Assembly: GCA_001805375.1 (NCBI GenBank) | Contig: MHFY01000003.1 | Coordinates: 30,880-41,524, forward strand | DNA: 10,645 nt | Reading direction: 5' to 3' | Source of the DNA: Omnitrophica WOR_2 bacterium GWA2_47_8 | GTDB lineage: Bacteria; Omnitrophota; Gorgyraeia; Zapsychrales; GWA2-47-8 | Shown here: piece after piece, positions 6,930-10,645 of the stretch | How positions within the stretch are numbered: position 1 is the stretch's first letter | Layout of the letters: every line of letters starts with the position of its first letter | Notes under the pieces: generated by a model | What the model was told of the DNA's origin: nothing | Database searches by the model: none | What the model saw: the letters and a program-made list of their open reading frames with translations, nothing else | Made by a program: the position numbers and the translations under genes

Positions 6930-7454
6930 TCAATCCTGTACGTTAAGAAGCTTCTTATAAATCTGGCAATCTTCATCGGAAAAGCAGACAAAGATAATTT
7001 TGTTCAAAGAAGAACTCCCTTTTAAGAAATCCTTAACTGTCCCAACGGCGATGGCTGCGGCCTGGTCTTTGGGATAACGGTACACACCGGTGCTGATGCA
7101 AGGGAAGGCGATGGATCTCAGCTTTTTAGCCTCTGCGATCTCTAAACTCCGCTGGTAACAGCTCTTTAAAAGATCATTCTCATTTTTCCCTCCGCCCGCC
7201 CACACCGGACCAGCCGTGTGGATCACATATTGTGCCGGCAACCGATAGCCCTTCGTGATCTTGGCATCACCGGTTTCACAGCCATTGAGCGCGCGGCATT
7301 CTTTTAACAGCTTCGGCCCGGCGGCGCGGTGGATCGCCCCGTCGACCCCGCCTCCGCCCAAAAGGCTCGTATTAGCGGCGTTGACGATCGCATCCACCTT
7401 CAACTTTGTAATATCACCTTTAAGAATCTCTATGGATCCTAGAAAATTTTTCAT
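6930..7454 (-). CDS. Macro-domain ADP-ribosyl hydrolase (YmdB/MacroD type)
   Basis: 174 residues, a stand-alone macro domain of normal length. MacroD-type enzymes cleave O-acetyl-ADP-ribose (the sirtuin by-product) and remove mono-ADP-ribose from acidic residues; some bacterial members also bind RNase III. Motifs in order: GDIT (13-16), VNAANTSLLGGGGVDGAIH (24-42, containing the catalytic-loop Asn and Asp of MacroD enzymes), TGDAKITKGYRLPAQYVIHT (61-80), AGPVW (81-85) and the phosphate loop CISTGVYRYP (119-128). The family usually has G-Y-P in this last loop; Arg at 126 is a mild variation. It is the first gene of a five-gene operon. Only a few bases seem to separate transcription start and ATG, and no ribosome site is visible, so translation is probably leaderless or nearly so. 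Confidence 0.93.
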   Translation of the reverse strand: MKNFLGSIEILKGDITKLKVDAIVNAANTSLLGGGGVDGAIHRAAGPKLLKECRALNGCETGDAKITKGYRLPAQYVIHTAGPVWAGGGKNENDLLKSCYQRSLEIAEAKKLRSIAFPCISTGVYRYPKDQAAAIAVGTVKDFLKGSSSLNKIIFVCFSDEDCQIYKKLLNVQD

Positions 7455-7457
7455 CGA

Positions 7458-7494
7458 ATTATTTCATGATAATGACAGCATCCGTGATTTTCAA
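7458..7494 (-). promoter_or_regulatory. Promoter of the macro/M28/SixA operon, near-leaderless
   Basis: On the minus strand, TTGAAA (7489-7494) and TATCAT (7466-7471) are separated by exactly 17 bases. The usual 6-8 base gap puts the start of transcription near 7458-7460, only about 4-6 bases before the ATG at 7454. No purine-rich ribosome site lies in front of the ATG, which agrees with leaderless initiation. Confidence 0.6.
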
Positions 7495-7535
7495 GGATAA
7501 TTTAAATTGTCCCAAAAGAATCCCTTAAATTATCC
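7495..7535. repeat. 11-bp perfect inverted repeat abutting the -35 box
   Basis: GGATAATTTAA (7495-7505) and TTAAATTATCC (7525-7535) are perfect inverted copies with 19 bases between. The left arm touches the -35 box of the macro operon promoter (7489-7494), a position suited to a regulator site. It could instead be the stem of an RNA hairpin. Confidence 0.55.
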
Positions 7536-7598
7536 CTTTAAATAATCTATTTAAAGGATGGTTCAGTCTCAGAAGAGCTAAACCACTATTTAAGGGAT
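7520..7598. repeat. Four TTTAA(A)GGGAT boxes on both strands
   Basis: The same AT-rich box occurs on the minus strand at 7520-7532 (TAATTTAAGGGAT) and 7532-7544 (TATTTAAAGGGAT), and on the plus strand at 7548-7559 (TATTTAAAGGAT) and 7587-7598 (TATTTAAGGGAT). The inner pair faces head to head and forms a further stem. Such clustered boxes may be protein binding sites or relics of local duplication. Confidence 0.5.
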
Positions 7599-7624
7599 GG
7601 TTTGGCGCCAGAAGGCCCAAACCA
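7547..7624 (-). repeat. Two contiguous 39-bp units forming covarying hairpins
   Basis: Unit 1 (7547-7585) and unit 2 (7586-7624) abut exactly and match at 30 of 39 positions. The last 27 bases of each fold into one hairpin: an 8-bp outer stem (7559-7566 with 7578-7585; 7598-7605 with 7617-7624), a single bulged base, a 3-bp inner stem and a four-base loop (AGAA on plus, TTCT on minus). Three base pairs differ between the units and all three change on both sides so that pairing is kept. A fourth pair is C-A if read from the plus strand but G-U if read from the minus strand, which suggests a minus-strand RNA. The element lies between the csp terminator and the macro operon promoter. I do not recognise it. 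Confidence 0.75.
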
Positions 7625-7659
7625 AAAGCCCCCCGCCATACAGTGTGGCGGGGGGCTTT
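7625..7659 (-). terminator. Strong intrinsic terminator after the downstream csp gene (possibly bidirectional)
   Basis: A perfect 14-bp stem (7625-7638 with 7646-7659), GC-rich at the core (CCCCCCGCC/GGCGGGGGG), has a 7-base loop and A/T flanks. Read on the minus strand it ends in TTTTGGTTT, 22 bp after the csp stop codon. On the plus strand the tail TTTATTTTCTT is at least as good, so it could also stop plus-strand transcripts. Confidence 0.88.
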
Positions 7660-7680
7660 ATTTTCTTCGTTATGATCTGT

Positions 7681-7881
7681 TTAAACCCTAACGACTTTTT
7701 TGGCTTTCGGGCCTTTGGCGTCCTTTTCAATTTCGAATTCAACATTCTGGCCTTCTTCTAACGTCTTATAGCCGTCTTGTTGGATTTCGCTGAAATGGAC
7801 AAACACATCTTCGCCGGATTCAGCGGCGATAAAGCCATAACCTTTTTTGCCATTAAACCATTTGACTTTACCTTTGACCAT
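7681..7881 (-). CDS. Cold-shock domain protein (downstream copy)
   Basis: 66 residues, a single cold-shock domain of standard size. Such proteins bind single-stranded RNA and DNA and act as RNA chaperones that melt secondary structure. RNP1 is KGYGFI (13-18), RNP2 is VFVHF (26-30), and the conserved opening GKVKWFN (4-10) supplies the stacking Trp and Phe. The ATG at 7879-7881 has an excellent AAGGAGG ribosome site (7891-7897, spacing 9). A paralogue with about 46 identical residues of 65 lies 233 bp upstream on the same strand. The gene ends in a strong terminator. Whether it is cold-induced cannot be told from the protein; the long structured gap before it suggests leader-mediated control. 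Confidence 0.96.
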   Translation of the reverse strand: MVKGKVKWFNGKKGYGFIAAESGEDVFVHFSEIQQDGYKTLEEGQNVEFEIEKDAKGPKAKKVVRV

Positions 7882-7913
7882 TTACTGTTTCCTCCTTCTT
7901 CTTCATTTAACAA

Positions 7914-8019
7914 AGAAAATAGTAAACAACTGCAAAGATAAAGTCGTAACAATGAAGCACATCACATGCGGGGAAAAAACTTTACTACGTTTATCCGGTT
8001 GTCTGATCTACTATTTTCT
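7914..8019 (-). repeat. Long-range 11-bp inverted repeat in the downstream csp leader
   Basis: AGAAAATAGTA (plus 7914-7924) and TACTATTTTCT (plus 8009-8019) are perfect reverse complements, 84 bases apart. In the mRNA the pairing would close a large loop just upstream of the AAGGAGG site at 7891-7897. Leaders of cold-shock genes often refold with temperature; a role of that kind here is inference. Confidence 0.45.
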
Positions 8020-8041
8020 ACTGTTTCAAAAAACTAAAAAT

Positions 8042-8069
8042 CTTAGGCTTTTCAGCGTTAAACTGAAAA
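8042..8069 (-). terminator. Weak terminator-like hairpin after the upstream csp gene
   Basis: A 7-bp stem TTTTCAG (8049-8055) / CTGAAAA (8063-8069) with a 7-base loop lies 45 bp after the csp stop codon. On the minus strand a T run follows a few bases later (8037-8041), not directly at the stem. Termination may be partial, letting some transcripts run on into the second csp gene. Confidence 0.4.
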
Positions 8070-8114
8070 ACGTGAAATTCACTTATTTAAGGAAAAGGGG
8101 CAAACCTCTTAAAA

Positions 8115-8312
8115 CTAAGCCTTTACAACGTTTTTAGCTTTAAGCCCCTTATCTCCCTGCTCAACTTCAAAGTCAACCTCTTGGCCTTCTTCAAGTTCTT
8201 TATAACCGTTCCCTTGGATGGCGCTAAAATGGACAAACACATCACCGGACGGTGATTCGATGAAGCCATAGCCCTTTTTAGCGTTAAACCATTTAACTTT
8301 TCCCTTAGCCAT
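8115..8312 (-). CDS. Cold-shock domain protein (upstream copy)
   Basis: 65 residues. The reading frame stays open far upstream, but the true start is the ATG at 8310-8312, which gives a standard Csp (MAKGKVKWFNAKKGYGFI). Any earlier start would translate through a terminator stem and a palindrome. RNP1 is KGYGFI (13-18) and RNP2 is VFVHF (25-29). A GGGAGGG ribosome site (8323-8329) is spaced 10 bases from the start. It lacks one residue before RNP2 compared with its downstream paralogue, with which it shares about 46 of 65 residues. Its leader of about 220 bases, with an internal intrinsic terminator, points to control by transcription attenuation or read-through. Role: RNA chaperone, as for other small Csps. 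Confidence 0.95.
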   Translation of the reverse strand: MAKGKVKWFNAKKGYGFIESPSGDVFVHFSAIQGNGYKELEEGQEVDFEVEQGDKGLKAKNVVKA

Positions 8313-8335
8313 GAACTTGCTACCCTCCCTGCCCC

Positions 8336-8378
8336 ACCATTTGCGGGGCCTGCCTGCCGGCAGGCAGGCTTTAATGGT
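8336..8378. repeat. 22-bp perfect palindrome, probable dispersed repeat, in the csp leader
   Basis: GCCTGCCTGCC (8348-8358) is followed directly by its exact reverse complement (8359-8369), making an 11-bp, GC-rich stem with no spacer; the inner bases must form the loop. ACCATT (8336-8341) and AATGGT (8373-8378) extend it by an outer 6-bp stem across an internal loop. From experience, palindromes of this CCTGCC/GGCAGG type recur in genomes of uncultured candidate phyla and create LPAGR-like peptides when translated; I cannot verify that here. It sits 18-19 bp before the csp ribosome site. Confidence 0.8.
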
Positions 8379-8415
8379 TAATAAGAACTTACGACCCCAA
8401 ACAGCCAAAAAAGGC

Positions 8416-8454
8416 AAAAAAAAACCACGAGGGTTAAACTCGATTAACTCGTGG
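8416..8454 (-). terminator. Intrinsic terminator inside the upstream csp leader
   Basis: On the minus strand, CCACGA (6 bp) plus GTTAA (5 bp) stems with a two-base bulge and a 6-base loop (8425-8454) run straight into nine consecutive T residues (8416-8424). This is a textbook Rho-independent terminator. It lies 164 bp after the preceding gene's stop and about 80 bases downstream of a good promoter. It could therefore end the upstream operon, end a small RNA of about 120 bases, or act as an attenuator for csp. Confidence 0.85.
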
Positions 8455-8472
8455 TCTAAACTCTTCAACCAT
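8434..8472 (-). CDS. Possible 12-codon leader ORF entering the terminator stem
   Basis: ATG at 8470-8472 opens M-V-E-E-F-R-P-R-V-N-R-V and stops at 8434-8436, within the terminator hairpin. A ribosome translating it would cover the first arm. No ribosome site is visible in front, and the codons show no long run of one amino acid, so it may be chance. Confidence 0.2.
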   Translation of the reverse strand: MVEEFRPRVNRV

Positions 8473-8500
8473 AATTTTAAGAACTTTTAGGAAAATTTTA

Positions 8501-8520
8501 CTCACTTAAACTCACTTAAA
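8501..8520. repeat. Tandem 10-bp repeat CTCACTTAAA x2
   Basis: Two perfect, adjacent copies of CTCACTTAAA lie in the early transcribed leader. They contribute to three spaced minus-strand GAGTTTA strings (8507-8513, 8457-8463, 8435-8441), the last being inside the terminator hairpin. Function unknown. Confidence 0.5.
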
Positions 8521-8535
8521 GATTTGACTCATTAC

Positions 8536-8571
8536 ATTATAGAGAATACATGCTAAACGGATGTTTGTCAA
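8536..8571 (-). promoter_or_regulatory. Promoter for the upstream csp leader or a small RNA
   Basis: On the minus strand a consensus -35 TTGACA (8566-8571) is followed after 17 bases by TATTCT (8543-8548, four of six consensus bases), then at once by a perfect TATAAT (8536-8541), which is 24 bases from the -35. Transcription would begin near 8530-8537, about 220 bases before the csp ATG and about 80 before the terminator stem. Confidence 0.6.
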
Positions 8572-8618
8572 ATAATCTAAAGTTTTTTCTAAAAAGTCCC
8601 TAAACCCTTCTCCTGGGC

Positions 8619-8939
8619 TTACTTCTGAGCATTCTTGGCTGCTTCTAACAGATCGTTTTCCCGGTCCAATAGAATTTTCTGCGACTTCTCAATAGAGCTT
8701 TTCGTATTATCCAAGATCGATTGGTAGGCATGGCCCAAAGATTGATTTTCCGATCCAGCCCCATCCACCGAGGCACCATTCACAGTAACCGACTTGACCA
8801 GAACTTTTTCGTAAAGGACGAACATCGATCCTAGAAGGACAAGCACAAGGAACAACGAGAGAAGAGTGAAAAAACCCTTTTGGTTGGAGGGATCCAGGTA
8901 AAAATTAATATTGGCTGTGTTTCTTTTTCTTGGCCGCAT
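8619..8939 (-). CDS. Unknown small single-pass membrane protein
   Basis: 106 residues, not recognised. A basic N terminus (MRPRKRN) and about 22 hydrophilic residues precede one strong membrane helix (about 23-43, GFFTLLSLFLVLVLLGSMFVL). A hydrophilic C-terminal part (46-106) follows, ending in a predicted coiled coil from about 70. By the positive-inside rule the C-terminal domain would be periplasmic. The KGFFTLL string resembles a prepilin cleavage site, but the Glu expected at position +5 is missing, so I do not call it a pilin. Its start lies 35 bp inside the preceding gene; no in-frame ATG before the membrane helix offers an alternative. The overlap implies coupled translation of the pair. 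Confidence 0.7.
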   Translation of the reverse strand: MRPRKRNTANINFYLDPSNQKGFFTLLSLFLVLVLLGSMFVLYEKVLVKSVTVNGASVDGAGSENQSLGHAYQSILDNTKSSIEKSQKILLDRENDLLEAAKNAQK

Positions 8940-9222
8940 TGATCTTACGCATTATGGCTTTTTGTTCTCGGATTAACTGCTTTTTTTTCAGGGCTTCCTT
9001 CCGGGTCCTATCGTTCTCCATGCGCGCCGCCCGACGGGAATTTTTCCTTAAACTTTTGATGCGCTTTTTTTCATATTCCGGCTTTCCCTCTGTGGCAAAA
9101 AAATCAGTCACGTCATTTAACAATGTCTGTCGATTGGCGGCCTTGTTAGCACCGGGTTCCAGCGCGAAGGACGCGGAGCACATCAAAAAGATTGAAACAA
9201 TGATTAAAATAACTTTTTTCAT
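8905..9222 (-). CDS. Unknown small, very basic secreted protein
   Basis: 105 residues, not recognised. A clear Sec signal peptide (MKKVILIIVSIFLMCSASFA, cleavage likely after Ala20) leads to a short neutral segment (21-50), then a strongly basic, helical tail (51-101) packed with Lys and Arg and ending AAKKKKHSQY. No cysteine remains after cleavage, and no enzyme motif is seen. A basic periplasmic helix might bind anionic envelope polymers or nucleic acid, but that is speculation. It overlaps the next gene by 35 bp, so the two probably work together. The promoter is in the divergent gap shared with lnt; I see no well-matched pair of boxes. Confidence 0.7.
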   Translation of the reverse strand: MKKVILIIVSIFLMCSASFALEPGANKAANRQTLLNDVTDFFATEGKPEYEKKRIKSLRKNSRRAARMENDRTRKEALKKKQLIREQKAIMRKINAAKKKKHSQY

Positions 9223-9318
9223 GATAATTAATCCAATACTCTTACTTCATCTTACAAAAGAAAATCACAATCACCAATCATTTTATCAAAATTTATAATT
9301 TTTACGCGTAACCGGTCT
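9223..9318. promoter_or_regulatory. Divergent intergenic region between the basic secreted protein gene and lnt
   Basis: 96 bp, AT-rich. On the plus strand a perfect TATAAT (9294-9299) lies 20 bp before the first possible lnt ATG, but the -35 position holds only TCACCA (9271-9276, three of six). On the minus strand several AT-rich -10-like strings occur without a clear -35. No ribosome site stands before either lnt start, so a short or leaderless mRNA is possible. Confidence 0.4.
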
Positions 9319-10645
9319 ATGCTAAAATGGCTCCCATACGTGATACATATGATAAACGCTATTCTACTTTCAGCCCTTCTCTTATACCTATCTTTTCCTA
9401 ATCTCATCGGTCCCTATGGTTTGGGTATCCTGGCCTGGCTTTTTGCCATGCCTTTATGCAGCAGCCTGGAAGATGAACCTCTTCAACGGCGTCTTTTCAT
9501 CGGAGGGGCCTGGGGCCTTTTATTCTTTGGAACATTCATATATTGGTTCCTGGACTATAACCTCCTGGGTTATTTTTTACTGGTGCTGGCCATGACCCTC
9601 CAACCGCTTCTCTTTGCGCTCCTCTATCCCTGCCGCTTCAACAATAAATACTTAAAACTTCTCTATGTGCCGTCTGCCTGGGTTACGTCCGAATTGATCC
9701 ACGCTCAGATCTTAAATGGCTTCTCATGGTCGGCAGCCTATTCCCAGGCCTTTAATTACCCGATCTTGCAAATTATAAAACCCTTCGGTGTGCACGGCCT
9801 TTCCTTTTGCATGGTCCTGGTCGGCTGCGGCCTTTATAAATTGACAAAAGAACCCAGATCCAAAAACACTTACATAACGGTCGTTTTTTTAGTGCCGCTC
9901 AGCCTTTATGCGTTCGGATACCTTTCGATCACGTCCTACCAAAAGGCCTTAAGCTCATCCGCGACTTTTTCTGTCTGCCTGCTCCAGCCCAACACAGACT
10001 ATCGGCGGAAACTCGATCCTTCCGCCGTTGACGGGATCTTAAAAGAAAATATTATCCTTACGGACAAATGTTTCAAAGATTTTTCACCGGACTTGGTTAT
10101 CTGGCCGGAAACAGCGGTCCCGGACAATATTTTAACGGAAGAAGATCTAAAAAAAGAGATCACAGCCATGGTGCAACAAACCAAAACCAATTTTCTGATC
10201 GGGTCAGCCCTGATCGGTGACGAAAACATTTACAACAGCGCGGTCCTCATCGACAAAAACAGCCGTGTTCTAAATACTTATAGCAAGATGCATCTGGTCC
10301 CCTTCAGCGAGGCCCGGTTTTCGGCAGGGGATAAAATTGGTTTAATGTCCTTGAACGCAAACCTTTTCGGTGCGGCCATCTGCTCCGAAGACCATTACCC
10401 CGCGCTCTTTCAGTCCATGACACAAAAGGGCGCGCAATTTATCGTTTTATTGCTCAACGACGGATGGTTTAAGCACAGTGAGGCCTTAACCACGCATCTG
10501 CAGGCCTCGATCATCCGGGCTGTTGAAAACGGCCTGCCCTTGATCCGCAGCGCCAACACCGGGTTTAGCGCGGTTATCGCGCCTTACGGGGAAATCCTCT
10601 ACAATCTGCCGCTGGATCAAAAAGATGTGCTCAAAGCGCCTTTCC
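9319..10645 (+). CDS. lnt: Apolipoprotein N-acyltransferase Lnt (runs off right edge)
   Basis: Partial gene, 442 codons visible, lacking only the C-terminal part. Lnt transfers an acyl chain from phospholipid to the N-terminal cysteine of lipoproteins, the last step of their maturation in the inner membrane. The N-terminal half is a multi-helix membrane domain (for example ILLSALLLYLSFPNLIGPYG and GGAWGLLFFGTFIYWFL). The second half is a nitrilase-like domain with the full triad: E264 in VIWPETAVP, K323 in YSKMHLVPF and C355 in AICSEDHYP. These match E. coli E267, K335 and C387 by motif. NDGWF and VENGLPLIRSANTGFSAVI follow as expected. Two in-frame ATGs are possible (9319 and 9349); I chose 9319 because it adds Lys3 before the first helix and fits the -10 box. 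It is the only plus-strand gene. Confidence 0.93.
   Translation, partial: MLKWLPYVIHMINAILLSALLLYLSFPNLIGPYGLGILAWLFAMPLCSSLEDEPLQRRLFIGGAWGLLFFGTFIYWFLDYNLLGYFLLVLAMTLQPLLFALLYPCRFNNKYLKLLYVPSAWVTSELIHAQILNGFSWSAAYSQAFNYPILQIIKPFGVHGLSFCMVLVGCGLYKLTKEPRSKNTYITVVFLVPLSLYAFGYLSITSYQKALSSSATFSVCLLQPNTDYRRKLDPSAVDGILKENIILTDKCFKDFSPDLVIWPETAVPDNILTEEDLKKEITAMVQQTKTNFLIGSALIGDENIYNSAVLIDKNSRVLNTYSKMHLVPFSEARFSAGDKIGLMSLNANLFGAAICSEDHYPALFQSMTQKGAQFIVLLLNDGWFKHSEALTTHLQASIIRAVENGLPLIRSANTGFSAVIAPYGEILYNLPLDQKDVLKAPF

Larger units (their letters stand above)
7882..8114 (-). other. Leader and intergenic region between the two csp genes
   Basis: 233 bp with no supported gene. It holds a possible terminator of the upstream csp (8049-8069) and an 11-bp long-range inverted repeat (7914-7924 with 8009-8019) whose inner arm ends 17 bases before the ribosome site of the downstream csp. 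I could not find a promoter with both boxes in good agreement, so the length of the leader is unknown. Confidence 0.5.

Noticed and set aside
7547..7624. CRISPR array
   Set aside because: There are only two units, with no spacer between them, and the differences follow stem pairing, unlike CRISPR repeats.
7758..7952. Minus-strand 64-codon frame overlapping the downstream csp gene
   Set aside because: It is a shifted frame of a well-supported cold-shock gene, with no motif of its own.
8115..8468. 117-residue version of the upstream csp protein starting at TTG
   Set aside because: The extension translates a terminator stem, its T run and the GC palindrome; the internal ATG at 8312 has a ribosome site and gives a standard-length Csp.
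8866..8876. Type IV prepilin cleavage site in the 106-residue membrane protein
   Set aside because: KGFFTLL lacks the Glu at +5, the protein has only one short TM segment in an unusual place, and no pilus genes are nearby.
9999..10229. Minus-strand 76-codon frame at the right end
   Set aside because: It is antisense to the nitrilase domain of lnt, whose catalytic motifs are intact on the plus strand.

Overview
The window is bacterial and almost entirely in minus-strand orientation; only the last gene, lnt, reads on the plus strand. It looks like part of a chromosome from an uncultured Gram-negative-type bacterium. Lnt implies lipoproteins and an outer membrane, and several products carry Sec signal peptides. 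A GCCTGCC/GGCAGGC palindrome of a kind I associate with candidate-phylum genomes is also present. Candidatus Omnitrophota would fit the gene mix and the many unrecognised small proteins, but this is inference, not proof. I see no tRNA, rRNA, CRISPR array, transposase or phage gene.

Layout in the direction of minus-strand transcription, from right to left. (1) At 9222-8619 are two short overlapping genes: a small, very basic secreted protein and a single-pass membrane protein, neither recognised. (2) At 8571-7681 are two cold-shock protein paralogues in tandem, each with a leader that has visible structure. The leader of the upstream copy (8115-8312) holds a consensus-like promoter, a strong intrinsic terminator and a 22-bp perfect palindrome. 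(3) At 7680-7455 is a compact non-coding island: a 14-bp-stem terminator, two contiguous 39-bp units that fold into the same hairpin with compensatory base changes, AT-rich boxes repeated on both strands, and a promoter that starts almost at the next ATG. (4) At 7454-4715 is a tightly packed five-gene operon: macro-domain ADP-ribosyl hydrolase, membrane-anchored M28 metallopeptidase, an unknown helical protein, a SixA-like histidine phosphatase and a coiled-coil protein. (5) At 4484-3606 is an unrecognised exported protein with an internal 36-residue repeat. (6) At 3437-1 is the housekeeping run rpsO-pnp-ftsK, driven by a near-perfect sigma70-type promoter. ftsK leaves the window at the left edge after its membrane domain and linker.

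On the right, lnt (plus strand, 9319 onward) diverges from the basic secreted protein and leaves the window after all three catalytic residues have been passed.

The conserved genes cover RNA turnover and translation (S15, PNPase), chromosome segregation (FtsK), lipoprotein maturation (Lnt), RNA chaperoning (two Csps) and signal or metabolite removal (macro domain, SixA). The least explained material is the non-coding island at 7495-7624, the attenuator-like leader of the upstream csp gene, and the macro/M28/SixA operon with its two unknown members.
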